Source: Flaviaesturariibacter aridisoli (GTDB taxonomy: Bacteria > Bacteroidota > Bacteroidia > Chitinophagales > Chitinophagaceae). Taken from it: a stretch of DNA of 49,376 bases. The notes beneath the pieces are model-generated. The model was not told the DNA's origin. It searched no databases and saw only the letters and a list, made by a program, of their open reading frames with translations. The translations under genes and the position numbers were made by a program. Below, one piece after another: positions 32,736 through 41,640 of the stretch. The stretch covers positions 1 through 49,376 of the forward strand of contig NZ_SKFH01000028.1 of NCBI RefSeq assembly GCF_004343705.1, read 5' to 3'. How positions within the stretch are numbered: position 1 is the stretch's first letter; the number at the start of each line of letters is the position of its first letter.

Positions 32736-35700
32736 TTAGGCAGCAAGCAGTTGCAGTTCCAATATGAGTGCCTCGGCTTCCAATTCCAGGAGGCTGGCAT
32801 CTGTGGCTTCTTCAGGTTCCGGCGGCTGGATTTTCTTTCGGGTACTTAATCGGCCTTCTGTTTTCAGGTCTCTGAGTTGATAGGAATGGATGGTCATCGA
32901 AAGTGAGTGATTCACCTGAAGTACCTGAATTGCTTTATCCAGAGCCTCAACCGGTAGCATTGCTACCATCTTGTCTGAGACTTTCTCGAAAACGCCCTTG
33001 TCAACCAGTTCCATCAACTGCCGATCCAGGTAGATATCGCCGCCACGGGATCGGGAAGCGGAAATAATGAGTTTGAAATAGTTGCCATAGCGGAAGAAAG
33101 AGAGTCCGTTGTTGGCGACCATTTGCCCGCCATGAGTTAGCGATCGAATCAGCGGCAAGGACTTGATGATAGGAATGACCACTTTGTCTGCCACCTGCTC
33201 GGTTGGGTTCCAGTTCTCCGGCATCAGAATGCCTTTGCGGGTGTCACCTTCCAGAGTGGTGTAGGCAACCAACTTGCCCTTAAAGTCGGAAAATGCCTGG
33301 AGGAGGTTCCCGGTAATAATGTGGCGGATCCGGCGATCGACGTTGTTCTGGGCAGTGTATTCCTCCCAGCTACTCAGATGAACGGAAAGGGAGTGCTCTG
33401 CAACATCCGAGCTGGCACCGATAATTGCCATAATATCCTCCGAGTAGGACGCCGGAACGGCGAAATACTTGGAGCTATTCGCAATGGCGAAACGTACTTT
33501 GATGGCTGAAGGCGCAAACGGATTCTTTTTCTTCGGATCGACGGTGAAGCCAAGAAAAACGGCCGGCACCAGCTCGTTTCCTCCGGTATAGGTTTCAATG
33601 GGATAGTTCAGGCCACGCCCAACGTAAAAGAAACGAAACATACGCATCAGGTAGCCCTTACGATTCTCGAAAACACCCTTGGTCTGTTCCTTCTTACTCT
33701 GCCAGGCTTCCTCCAGTTCCTGCTTACGTTCCTGACAAGCTGTAAGGAAAGCCTCCGTGCCCTGTTTCTCCCGGATCTTGATCAGGGCCTTCTCCTGCTC
33801 GATCCCGTCAATTAGTTCTTCATATTTGGTATCAATACTCGCAAGTTCAGCTTCCAGCGCCCCGGTCACGAAATCGGAATATTCCTGAATTAGCTCCTTT
33901 TGCTGTTCCTTCGCTTCCTTGCCCTTAAGCGACTCCTGAACCAGGTTCTCCAGTTCGACCCGTGAAAACGGCTTCTTAAGGACATTTGCCCGCACCGTCT
34001 CCAACAAACTATCATCCCCGAAAGCGCTATCGGAGCCTTTACCCATCTTGACGACCTTCGAGGCTACTATTTCCGCCTCCAGATTCATCGCCTCCACTTC
34101 CAGATCATACTCGCCAACCTGACGCAGGTAGTCCACATAGTCGCTATATCGCTCAGCGATCTCGTTATAGAAGTCCTGCTGCATCTTCGTGGATAGAACG
34201 GCCACCCGGCCCGAGACCTTATGGGCGGCATCTTCAGTCACCGTCGCTTCCGATCCGCTGTCGGCATTGCTGTCTTTTAGTTTGAGCGGATCATCTAATA
34301 ACTCATTGACCTCCGGATTTTCCATCAGGTAGTCCTTGACTATTTTATCTCCGTACTTGTTCAGAAAGTCGGGCACGTCAAGAATCTTGGTCGATTGCTT
34401 CTGATTGGAGGCGGTATTGGCGTCCAGCGACTTCAGCTTCTTTTGAAGCATCATCATCAGGCGCTTTTCTGCCGGGATTGCGGAAGTCACATAATCGTAG
34501 ATCGGCTTCAGCACCTGGCCAGTCCGGTTGATCCGCCCCCGTTTTTGCACCTCGGTATTGATATCCAGTTCGGCCTGCAGCACGATCATGACGCGTTGAC
34601 GCACCTGCTCCTTGGGCACCTTAGCGGTCGGGATCGCATGGGCGGACGCGCCGGTGGAACCCGACTGGTTGATCATTAGCACATCCACCTCGTTATTATT
34701 GAATTGGCGGAACGCGTCGTTGGTGTTGACCTTCTTTCGGCTCAGCATCAATCCCTTGCCCGTCTTAGGATTGATCTGCAACTCGAATTTGCGGCCGGTA
34801 ACTTCGGCTACAGAATAGCCGGCATCCTTTAAGCGCTTTATGATTACGTCAATGGGAGAAATGGTAATGCCCGTAGCAGCGGCTTTGATCCGGTCGAGAA
34901 TGCGGTAATACTCTGCCTGGGTCTCCGGCGGAAGGTCAGGCACCTCGAAACGTTTGAACACCGGATTTCCATCCACATCCTTCTCGGTGTACCGAAGAAT
35001 ACCGTCGAGGCCACGTTTCAAAATCTCTGAAAAGTCTGCATTGATAGTGTCACCATCTGCTACCGGCGCTCCGAAATTGTTCTCCATTCCTTCAATGAAC
35101 GAGCCCATGGTCGAGGCGAAAGCAATCACGGGCTTTTTCCCCTCGCGCAACCGCTGTATTGTTCGCTCTGCTACGGATTCCGCTTTAAGCGAGAAAAGCA
35201 TCTGGTTGATCACTTGGAAGACTTTAGAAAAATAGGGCTGATTGTCCACGCCCGCCTGCGATGTGCCTTCGCGAACTTCAACCTCCTTTCCTTCCGCTAC
35301 AGCAATCTTATCCAGTTCCTCTACCTGCTTGTTGATATGCTTACCCTGAAAGGAAATAATATCGCGGAGGATATCGGTGATATTGTCTGCAATCGCCTTG
35401 TGCTCTTCTGCTTTCTCGTCCAGGCTGATATAGTTCACTTCTACCCCTTCGAAGCTGCGCTCCCGGCGTAACATCTGGCCCTCAGCAACCAGCTGCGAGG
35501 ATAGCACCTCCTGCAGGGCTACACCACCACGTGTAATTGCTTCCACCAGATCGTCCTTGCTCATGTTACAATCGGCGATGGACGTTTTCATGGCATAAAT
35601 GGGCATATTGTCTGGACGCTTGGCAAAGGTGGCCGACAAGAATACAACGCCTTTTGTACCTGCAACCACATGCTGCAGAAACTCGCCGGTGTTGGATGAG

Positions 35701-37895
35701 CCACTGGAGTTATGCGCCTCATCGAGGATAAAGATGTTATCGGGTGCGATGGCCCTCAGCAAGGCGGGCTTTTCCGGCTTCTTCTCTGGCGAGTTGAATT
35801 GAGAATAGGTGGCGACTACAAAATCATAGTTCGCTGGAACTAAACGTTCCTGCATGATTCGGTTTTGCTCCGTAATGGCTGGTGCCTGGTAGATCACGTT
35901 TCCGTCTTCGTCCTTGATGTCCGTTTTGGATTCCCGAGTATTGACAATGAACGGTCGCAGATGAGCTGACCCGATTGCAGACAGGTCGCGGTAGATATCG
36001 GAGAAGAGGTTGGCTTTTTCCGTTAGAAAAACCGGCTTGTAGCCCTGAACCACCGCGTAGCGAATCATGGCAGCCGCGACGCGTCCCTTTCCGATTCCGG
36101 TCTGGTCGCCAATGATCATTCCCTGGCCCCGTGCCTCAATATTGTAGATTGCCATGGCCACGGCATCAATCTGTTCCGCCGAAAGAACCTTACAGAGGGC
36201 CGCTTTTGTTGTGTATTTCAGGCGATGCCGGACGAAATTGTCGATATCCCCGCCCACTTCCGACTTGATGTCCAAAATGGCCTTACGCGTTTCGGAGGCC
36301 ATGGAATCCGGCACCTGGGTGTTGAGTACAACACAAGATTGCGAGGCCGGTTCATAAGGTGCTCCAAGCCCCTTAACGTCAAAAAGGTCCTGAAGCGCAA
36401 GCGCCTCCTGTTCCAGATGGTCTGTGTTCAGTGTTTTCATAGCAGGTTGGTCTTGCATCGCGGCCACAACGCGGTCATACAGGTCATCGAAAGTGATTAC
36501 CTCCTGATCCATAACCGGGTTGTAGACCGGTGCGGCACCGGCAGGCGACAGCTTACGGCCCTTAATCAGGATCAGGCGGGTGTCGAATGATGTTCCCTGG
36601 CGCGAATACAACTTCTTCCCATTGATGTTGATTACATCGGCGACATGGTACCGGCTGTAGAGAAAGTTGAAAAAGATGCGGTTCTTACCCGCTTGGATGC
36701 GTCCCTTCTCGTCCCAGTGGGTACGTCCGCCGATAATGATCGCCGCACGTCCATTGTCCCGCATGCAGTCCAGCGCACGAAGCGCCATGACATGCTCCAA
36801 TGGCTTGATTGGGAAGGTGTCGTACAGGACTTCTATTTCCGATTGCCCAAAAGGCGGATTCGTAATAACAGCCATAAACTGCTTTTCCAGCCCGCGAAAG
36901 GGCTGGGTAGCATCCTGAGCCGTCACCTTAAGGAAACCCTGCGTTTCGAGGTTGTGGCGACGCATTGGGTCGATTTCATTGACGTGGCATTGGTCGGGCC
37001 GAGCCAAGATCGTTAGCAGGCCGTTGCCGGCTGAGGGTTCAAAAAGGTTTACCCCTTTCTGCAGGCCACAAAAGGCACCAGCCAGGTAGCCTATGGGTGC
37101 CGGGGTGGAATATTGTTGAAGAAGTATGGATTGAGAAGTACGATGCGACAGGTTCACCTGCGACTCATAGAGTGAGATAATCTGATGAAAGCGGTCTTCC
37201 GAAAATTGATTGTCGGCGATTGCACGCGCCCTGTTTACAATAGCCAGCTCCGTCAGTTCCTTCACTTCGGTCTTGTCCTCAATTCCAAACGTATGTGCCA
37301 ACTTTTCGATAGAAGTTTTGTTGTGCTCTTTACGTGCCTCCAAATCCTGAACGACGGCCGCCACGAAGGAAGCGGACGGGTCGGCCAGCTTGCGCAAGCC
37401 TTCCAGCCCGATCAAGCCATCATCAGCAAACGAGAAATAACCATCCTTGGTTACGATCAGGTGATCCAGTAAACGGATATCCATTAACGCAGCCCCTTCC
37501 TTGAGCCGGCGGGTCAGCTCCTGGTCAGCCCTACTGGGCAGCAAATTGCCCGATGGGTGATTATGAGATATGATCATCGACACACAAGCACATTTAAGCG
37601 CCGTACCTAAAATGATCCGTGTGTCGGCTACGGTTGCATTAATCGAGCCCTTGGAATGCTTGTAATAGCCTATCACGCGATTTGCCTGATTTAGGTAGAG
37701 CACCAGGAATTGTTCCTGAAGCTCAATCTCGCCAGCCCCGAATAAACCTCGAAGAAAAGCGGCTACGTCCTCGGAAGAAGAAATGGCCCCGGACAGGAAT
37801 TTTCCTGAATTGCGATTGTAGGTGACCTGCATTTCGGGAATATCGACTTCGGGTATATTACCGAGTACAACTTCGGGGCGCAATGTGTATTTCAT
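32736..37895 (-). CDS. RadC–N6-methylase–strawberry-notch helicase fusion
   Basis: A 1719-residue multidomain protein. Residues 1-165 are a RadC/JAB domain with a complete metal motif (HNHPSGN at 111-117, S121, D124). Residues about 240-450 are an adenine-N6 methylase with EPSAGNG (286-292) and NPPF (346-349). From about 560 a superfamily 2 helicase of strawberry-notch type has GDQTGIGKGR (596-605), DEAH (725-728), LSATFAKRP and, near 1115, GRINRTGQ. The C-terminal 500 residues include a coiled coil. Methylase-helicase fusions of this kind occur in phages, including P1 DarB, which protects injected DNA from restriction. Anti-restriction is the favoured role. It overlaps the upstream gene by 4 bases. 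Confidence 0.88.
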   Translation of the reverse strand: MKYTLRPEVVLGNIPEVDIPEMQVTYNRNSGKFLSGAISSSEDVAAFLRGLFGAGEIELQEQFLVLYLNQANRVIGYYKHSKGSINATVADTRIILGTALKCACVSMIISHNHPSGNLLPSRADQELTRRLKEGAALMDIRLLDHLIVTKDGYFSFADDGLIGLEGLRKLADPSASFVAAVVQDLEARKEHNKTSIEKLAHTFGIEDKTEVKELTELAIVNRARAIADNQFSEDRFHQIISLYESQVNLSHRTSQSILLQQYSTPAPIGYLAGAFCGLQKGVNLFEPSAGNGLLTILARPDQCHVNEIDPMRRHNLETQGFLKVTAQDATQPFRGLEKQFMAVITNPPFGQSEIEVLYDTFPIKPLEHVMALRALDCMRDNGRAAIIIGGRTHWDEKGRIQAGKNRIFFNFLYSRYHVADVININGKKLYSRQGTSFDTRLILIKGRKLSPAGAAPVYNPVMDQEVITFDDLYDRVVAAMQDQPAMKTLNTDHLEQEALALQDLFDVKGLGAPYEPASQSCVVLNTQVPDSMASETRKAILDIKSEVGGDIDNFVRHRLKYTTKAALCKVLSAEQIDAVAMAIYNIEARGQGMIIGDQTGIGKGRVAAAMIRYAVVQGYKPVFLTEKANLFSDIYRDLSAIGSAHLRPFIVNTRESKTDIKDEDGNVIYQAPAITEQNRIMQERLVPANYDFVVATYSQFNSPEKKPEKPALLRAIAPDNIFILDEAHNSSGSSNTGEFLQHVVAGTKGVVFLSATFAKRPDNMPIYAMKTSIADCNMSKDDLVEAITRGGVALQEVLSSQLVAEGQMLRRERSFEGVEVNYISLDEKAEEHKAIADNITDILRDIISFQGKHINKQVEELDKIAVAEGKEVEVREGTSQAGVDNQPYFSKVFQVINQMLFSLKAESVAERTIQRLREGKKPVIAFASTMGSFIEGMENNFGAPVADGDTINADFSEILKRGLDGILRYTEKDVDGNPVFKRFEVPDLPPETQAEYYRILDRIKAAATGITISPIDVIIKRLKDAGYSVAEVTGRKFELQINPKTGKGLMLSRKKVNTNDAFRQFNNNEVDVLMINQSGSTGASAHAIPTAKVPKEQVRQRVMIVLQAELDINTEVQKRGRINRTGQVLKPIYDYVTSAIPAEKRLMMMLQKKLKSLDANTASNQKQSTKILDVPDFLNKYGDKIVKDYLMENPEVNELLDDPLKLKDSNADSGSEATVTEDAAHKVSGRVAVLSTKMQQDFYNEIAERYSDYVDYLRQVGEYDLEVEAMNLEAEIVASKVVKMGKGSDSAFGDDSLLETVRANVLKKPFSRVELENLVQESLKGKEAKEQQKELIQEYSDFVTGALEAELASIDTKYEELIDGIEQEKALIKIREKQGTEAFLTACQERKQELEEAWQSKKEQTKGVFENRKGYLMRMFRFFYVGRGLNYPIETYTGGNELVPAVFLGFTVDPKKKNPFAPSAIKVRFAIANSSKYFAVPASYSEDIMAIIGASSDVAEHSLSVHLSSWEEYTAQNNVDRRIRHIITGNLLQAFSDFKGKLVAYTTLEGDTRKGILMPENWNPTEQVADKVVIPIIKSLPLIRSLTHGGQMVANNGLSFFRYGNYFKLIISASRSRGGDIYLDRQLMELVDKGVFEKVSDKMVAMLPVEALDKAIQVLQVNHSLSMTIHSYQLRDLKTEGRLSTRKKIQPPEPEEATDASLLELEAEALILELQLLAA

Positions 37896-38527
37896 GCGAT
37901 TGGTAATTCTCTTGGTTGGGGTAGATCTCCATCAGACGGGCCATAAGGGTTCGTGTAGTCAAAGGGGCGGTAAACCAGCTCCTGTCGCTGCGACCAGCGA
38001 AAAATCTTGCGCTTGCAACCGTAAGCCCACTCGTGAACCACCTCTTCTCCTACGCGGGTAATGCGTTCAATAGCCCATTCAAGCGCCCCGACTTGCCCTG
38101 ATTGTCCATGCCAACCTTTATAAATCATATTTGGGTTAGCCTCATCTATGCGGGTGGGCTCAGGTATAGGAGGCTCGTCCTGCTTATTAAGGATAGCGCC
38201 TAGCGTAGCAACTATGCTTTCGATTAGTTTTAGAAACTCCGGCGGCAATTCGCAGGTGCCGCCGGAGCCACCACCGCCTGACCCTGACGGGCGCACCAGC
38301 ATTTGATTGATGATGTCCCGCAGGTCTTCGGCGTTGCCTACTTCAGGTTGGTTCACCTCCCGGTAGTCCAGGAAGATGTTGCGCAAAGGGCCTTCTCCAT
38401 TATCGATGCGCACGATTGTATCGTGGATGGTGTCGATGGCCTTGATCTGCTCCTTTGTAATCAGCAGCGTTTTGTCGCCCCGCACAATCCGGATGGAAGC
38501 GCCGCCGTCGAAAATGTTGATACCCAT
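37892..38527 (-). CDS. Hypothetical protein with Gly-Ser linker
   Basis: A 211-residue protein of no recognised family. The N-terminal 80 residues look like a compact beta-alpha domain (MGINIFDGGASIRIVRGDKT). A flexible linker SGSGGGGSGGT near 81-91 follows, then a helical and Trp/Tyr-rich C-terminal part (YKGWHGQSGQVGALEWAIER). Its stop overlaps the start of the giant helicase gene by 4 bases (ATGA), so the two are cotranslated. The modular shape would suit a scaffold or virion-associated protein, but that is a guess. Confidence 0.7.
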   Translation of the reverse strand: MGINIFDGGASIRIVRGDKTLLITKEQIKAIDTIHDTIVRIDNGEGPLRNIFLDYREVNQPEVGNAEDLRDIINQMLVRPSGSGGGGSGGTCELPPEFLKLIESIVATLGAILNKQDEPPIPEPTRIDEANPNMIYKGWHGQSGQVGALEWAIERITRVGEEVVHEWAYGCKRKIFRWSQRQELVYRPFDYTNPYGPSDGDLPQPRELPIA

Positions 38528-38532
38528 TGTCG

Positions 38533-38709
38533 TTATTGGATTTTATTGCTCTTGTGCACACGCTCAACGATGGTCTCACCCAGGATTGAACCTAAAAAGC
38601 CACCCATCATCACGTAGGGCACGGAGTCCTTTTCTGCCTCTTTGGAATACCAGTAGGCCAGCAGGGAAGTGAGCAGTGTAACGGTCGATACGATGGTCTT
38701 TTCTTTCAT
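38533..38709 (-). CDS. Small membrane protein
   Basis: A 58-residue protein from ATG 38709 (MKEKTIVSTVTLLTSLLAYW). It has one clear hydrophobic helix at the N-terminus and a weaker second one (VMMGGFLGSILGETIV). It ends 5 bases before the start of the 211-residue gene. It is one of four consecutive small or coiled-coil membrane proteins, an arrangement typical of phage lysis cassettes or of the membrane proteins of lipid-containing viruses. Confidence 0.6.
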   Translation of the reverse strand: MKEKTIVSTVTLLTSLLAYWYSKEAEKDSVPYVMMGGFLGSILGETIVERVHKSNKIQ

Positions 38710-38719
38710 GGGCTTTTTT

Positions 38720-39385
38720 CTAATGATGCAATAGATAGGTTGCGGCGGCGCCTGTGACAAACACCAGAACGGCACCGAGAACCCGGCTTTTCGTTCGTTG
38801 CTTTTTGAATTGACAGGTGAGCGACACGTTCGCCTCTTTCAAGGCAGTTGCCTGCAATTGCGTGCTATCGAAGGCGTCGCGGAGCCGGTCATATTCCGAT
38901 CGTTTGAGCAGAAGCTGGCTGTCCTTAACCGCCAACTGGCCTTCCAAGCCTTTCTGCACCTCCAATTGCAGGCTGTCCTTGAGTTGAGTCTCGTCCAGGT
39001 AGGCGGACACGGATTCGATCAGCGAATCGCAGGGCGAGGGAGCCGTGGTGGAATCCGCCAACTGCTTTTCAAAGCGAGTGTCCAGGATTTCATAGATCTG
39101 TTCCTGCAGTTGGTGGCTCCGCGCCTTTACTGACTTCAACTGGCTTTTCGATTCACCCAGTGCCGAGGCCAGGCTATCGCTGGTGTTTTGCAGCGAATCT
39201 TGCTTTTGGGCAAAACTCACTTCCATGGCCTGCACCTGCTCGGCATAATCGATGCTGGTGGCAGCAGCCGAATCAGGTACTTCTCCGAAAGGCCGGTCAG
39301 CTTGCTTTTGGAAGGTCAGGGCCAGGACGATGCCGAGCACGATACCGAAGGACAAAAAGAGAAACTTGCTTTTGATGTTTTTCAT
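38720..39385 (-). CDS. Coiled-coil protein with two terminal membrane helices
   Basis: A 221-residue protein with an N-terminal hydrophobic helix (FLFLSFGIVLGIVLALTF, residues 8-25), a long heptad-rich coiled coil (about 45-195) and a second hydrophobic helix at the very C-terminus (VLGAVLVFVTGAAATYLLHH). A membrane-anchored long coiled coil recalls spanins such as Rz, which link inner and outer membranes in lysis. A C-terminal second helix is not typical of Rz, so a membrane-spanning structural protein is an alternative. Its start overlaps the end of the 78-residue holin-like gene by 4 bases. Confidence 0.65.
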   Translation of the reverse strand: MKNIKSKFLFLSFGIVLGIVLALTFQKQADRPFGEVPDSAAATSIDYAEQVQAMEVSFAQKQDSLQNTSDSLASALGESKSQLKSVKARSHQLQEQIYEILDTRFEKQLADSTTAPSPCDSLIESVSAYLDETQLKDSLQLEVQKGLEGQLAVKDSQLLLKRSEYDRLRDAFDSTQLQATALKEANVSLTCQFKKQRTKSRVLGAVLVFVTGAAATYLLHH

Positions 39386-39618
39386 TGGTTGTTGTTGTTT
39401 TCAGTTTGAGATGATTTTCGTTCAATTGAATAACCGAAGCAGCCGGCAGCCACCAGGCTAGTGAAGGAGTAGAACATGAACTCCGGCACCGGCTTACCGA
39501 AAAACTGCTGGGCTATCCAGCTCGCCACGATCATTAGGATGACCACTGCAATGAGACACTCGCGAATGGAGAATTGTCCGTTTTTATCGCGCAGGATCTC
39601 GTGGAGGAAGGCTTTCAT
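39382..39618 (-). CDS. Two-helix holin-like membrane protein
   Basis: A 78-residue protein with two hydrophobic helices (ECLIAVVILMIVASWIAQQF near 20-39 and FMFYSFTSLVAAGCFGYSI near 47-65) joined by a short turn, then a charged tail rich in Ser, Asn and Gln. Size and topology fit class II holins. No sequence family is recognised, so the holin label rests on shape and neighbourhood (endolysin-type genes upstream, coiled coil downstream). Its first 35 bases overlap the preceding 35-residue ORF in another frame. Confidence 0.6.
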   Translation of the reverse strand: MKAFLHEILRDKNGQFSIRECLIAVVILMIVASWIAQQFFGKPVPEFMFYSFTSLVAAGCFGYSIERKSSQTENNNNQ

Positions 39619-39691
39619 AGGATTTTGATTGAATGATGGAATAAGTGAGGGCGGCCACCCCTACGCTAAAACTTAGACCCAGTGCGGCCAT
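39584..39691 (-). CDS. 35-residue membrane micro-ORF
   Basis: The frame encodes MAALGLSFSVGVAALTYSII followed by QSKSYESLPPRDPAR. It has one hydrophobic helix and a charged tail. Its ATG shares one base with the stop codon of the upstream gene (TAATG), the usual sign of translational coupling. Its 3' end overlaps the start of the 78-residue holin-like gene out of frame, as in compact phage lysis cassettes. A chance frame is possible, but the coupling and hydrophobic profile favour a real gene. Confidence 0.5.
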   Translation of the reverse strand: MAALGLSFSVGVAALTYSIIQSKSYESLPPRDPAR

Positions 39692-40293
39692 TAGCCATTT
39701 TTTCGAGCTTCGCGGGCAAGTGCACGCTCGTCGATCAGCGTATAGGTAAACTCATTGCCATAGAGCTGCCGGTGGCGCTCGCAGAGCTGCATGAACAGGT
39801 CAAAGTCCGATGCTTTCTGAAAGACCTGGCAGCCGGCTGAATACTTGTCCACGGCCTGCGTCGTGCCTGTTTCCGCTGCCCGGTGGATGTTGATCCCGAA
39901 GAGGCCGGTGTCCTCCTTTCCGTTCAGGAAGTCAAGCACGGCCTTTCGGTCGTAGTCCCGCAGCACGGTTACCGGTCGCTTTTGCACAAGCGCCTTGTAC
40001 TTGCCTCGGTGCAGCCCGATCATATAGGTAGCGATGTATTGGCCTTGCTTGAGAATGGCAGTCCCCTGCGGATTCAACGGGTTCAGGAGCCAATAAGTTC
40101 CCGGATCGGTAGTCGCGGAGAATTGGTGCTGAACCAGCTGTCCCTCGCGGTTACGGTAAAATACATGGATGCTGTCGTCGAACGCATTGGGCTTCGTGCT
40201 GTCAGCCCGCACCCCCACGATGTTCAGCTCGAAAGGACGAATAAAGGCCCGGTAGCCCCTTGTAGCAAGGGCTGCTAAAATGGTATTTTCCAT
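39691..40293 (-). CDS. L,D-transpeptidase-like protein
   Basis: A 200-residue protein with a catalytic pattern resembling YkuD-type L,D-transpeptidases and related peptidoglycan endopeptidases: GINIHRAAETG with His near 136, then YSAGCQVFQKASDFDLFM with Cys near 155. Between them the fold region contains YIATYMIGLHRGKYKALVQK. There is no signal peptide, as expected for a virion-borne or holin-released enzyme. The start ATG 40293 is preceded by the leader AACAATACCT shared with two other genes. It lies directly downstream of the amidase gene and probably cuts or remodels host cell-wall peptides. Confidence 0.65.
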   Translation of the reverse strand: MENTILAALATRGYRAFIRPFELNIVGVRADSTKPNAFDDSIHVFYRNREGQLVQHQFSATTDPGTYWLLNPLNPQGTAILKQGQYIATYMIGLHRGKYKALVQKRPVTVLRDYDRKAVLDFLNGKEDTGLFGINIHRAAETGTTQAVDKYSAGCQVFQKASDFDLFMQLCERHRQLYGNEFTYTLIDERALAREARKNG

Positions 40294-40305
40294 AGGTATT
40301 GTTTT

Positions 40306-40701
40306 TTAAGCAACAGCGATTCCCGGCTCGTATCCCTTGAGCCACTCCTTGACGCTAAAGCCCGGGCAGCCGGAGGCAGCGTCGAACTCTTCGTGCCCCA
40401 TGATCCGGGCGCTAGGGTACTTTACCGATAGGGCGATGATCTTGTTGAAAAGGGATTCTTCCTGCACCGGCGTCCGGGTGTCGCCCAGGTTGCCCGACTT
40501 ATTGCGGCCACCTGCGTATGCGATGTGGATGGCTTCGTTATCGGCCTCCGGCACGTTCTTCACGATGGAGCTTTCCGGATGAATGCGCTTGATCTCGCCG
40601 GAGCGCTCCACCACATAGTGAAAGTCGCCGTAGAACTGGGATACCTTCGGATCGAACGTGGCCGTGCTGTGTACGATGATGTATTTGATGTGTCGTTTCA
40701 T
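40306..40701 (-). CDS. T7-type N-acetylmuramoyl-L-alanine amidase
   Basis: This zinc amidase cleaves between N-acetylmuramic acid and the stem peptide. Zinc ligands are visible: His in YIIVHSTAT (residue 11), His near the C-terminal third in GHEEFDAASGCPGF, and the Cys of GCPGF. FHYVVERSG and NEAIHIAYAGG are other conserved blocks of the family. The 131 residues are like T7 lysozyme (about 150). There is no signal peptide, so release by a holin or delivery within a virion is needed. It is one of three peptidoglycan-active enzymes in the operon. Confidence 0.88.
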   Translation of the reverse strand: MKRHIKYIIVHSTATFDPKVSQFYGDFHYVVERSGEIKRIHPESSIVKNVPEADNEAIHIAYAGGRNKSGNLGDTRTPVQEESLFNKIIALSVKYPSARIMGHEEFDAASGCPGFSVKEWLKGYEPGIAVA

Positions 40702-40710
40702 AAGCTTGTT

Positions 40711-41634
40711 TTAGAGATAGGTTACCATTTTGGTGGGCACGAGGAAGTATTTGCTTCCATTTTCAAAAAGGGTGTAATCGAGACGGCGGGAGACTTCGTT
40801 TCCCAAGACCATCCGGGCCGGAACACGCACCTTCTCGGTTCCGCTCAACCAAACGCTGGTGGCTGCTACGGTCACAATCGGACGTCCATCAAAACCTGAA
40901 AGGCTCCATTTACTGCCGTCGAACTGTAACCCCATGCGCAGGAACTCGAATTTGATCTTCTGCTTTTGCGTCTCTTGGGTGAAGGTGTTGAGCAGGCCGG
41001 TGACGAGCGTTTGCCGGACGCCAGCGAGGCGGAATTGCTTGAAGGAGTCGTTTACGGTCGAATACTGGTCCACACTGCCAATCCGTTTCAGCAGGCCGAT
41101 GGTTTTTGCAAAATCCTTAGAAAGAGCGGCCTCGTAAAGCTCCTTTCCGGAAGGAAGATTGTCTGAAGGCCGGCTTCCCTGCGTCAGCACGTTGAAGGTG
41201 CTTTCTGTGACCACCGTCGGGAGCCCCTGGCGGCGCAAGGCACTCACCAGTTCCGTTCCAAAGTCACCATCCGCACCAAAGCGCGGAAGCACTTTAGCAC
41301 CATACTTTTTAATTAGCGCTTCCTGCAGCATACGCACGTTCTCACCCTTGCTCCCCTTTTTAAGCGGGAAGTCATCCGATCCTCCATTTCCAGAGTTTGC
41401 CCTTGACCGCGGCCTGGGCGCTGGTGCCGGCGTATCGGGCGTTACTGGGGCAGGCGGCATCGCCTTGATTAGCGCATCGAGATCTGCGTTCTTTCGCGCT
41501 TCCCGCTTTTTCCGGAAGTATTGCCATCCGAAATAGCCCAGGATTCCGCTCGCCCCTACCGCGAAGGCGGTCAGGATCAGCGTCTTCTTTTGCTGCTTTT
41601 TAGGCGGGGCTTTCTTCTTTGTTTTTGCTTTCAT
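40711..41634 (-). CDS. Membrane protein with peptidoglycan-binding domain
   Basis: A 307-residue protein with a highly basic N-terminus (KAKTKKKAPPKKQQKK), one membrane helix (residues 18-38, LILTAFAVGASGILGYFGW), a Pro-rich linker and a PG_binding_1 type repeat near 92-150 (LKKGSKGENVRMLQEALIKK and DGDFGTELVSALRR). The C-terminal half has no recognised domain and ends in beta strands. It would anchor a membrane to the cell wall. The lysine-rich tail plus single helix recurs in neighbouring proteins of this operon and suits a virion membrane or vertex protein. Confidence 0.8.
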   Translation of the reverse strand: MKAKTKKKAPPKKQQKKTLILTAFAVGASGILGYFGWQYFRKKREARKNADLDALIKAMPPAPVTPDTPAPAPRPRSRANSGNGGSDDFPLKKGSKGENVRMLQEALIKKYGAKVLPRFGADGDFGTELVSALRRQGLPTVVTESTFNVLTQGSRPSDNLPSGKELYEAALSKDFAKTIGLLKRIGSVDQYSTVNDSFKQFRLAGVRQTLVTGLLNTFTQETQKQKIKFEFLRMGLQFDGSKWSLSGFDGRPIVTVAATSVWLSGTEKVRVPARMVLGNEVSRRLDYTLFENGSKYFLVPTKMVTYL

Positions 41635-41640
41635 CGGTAA

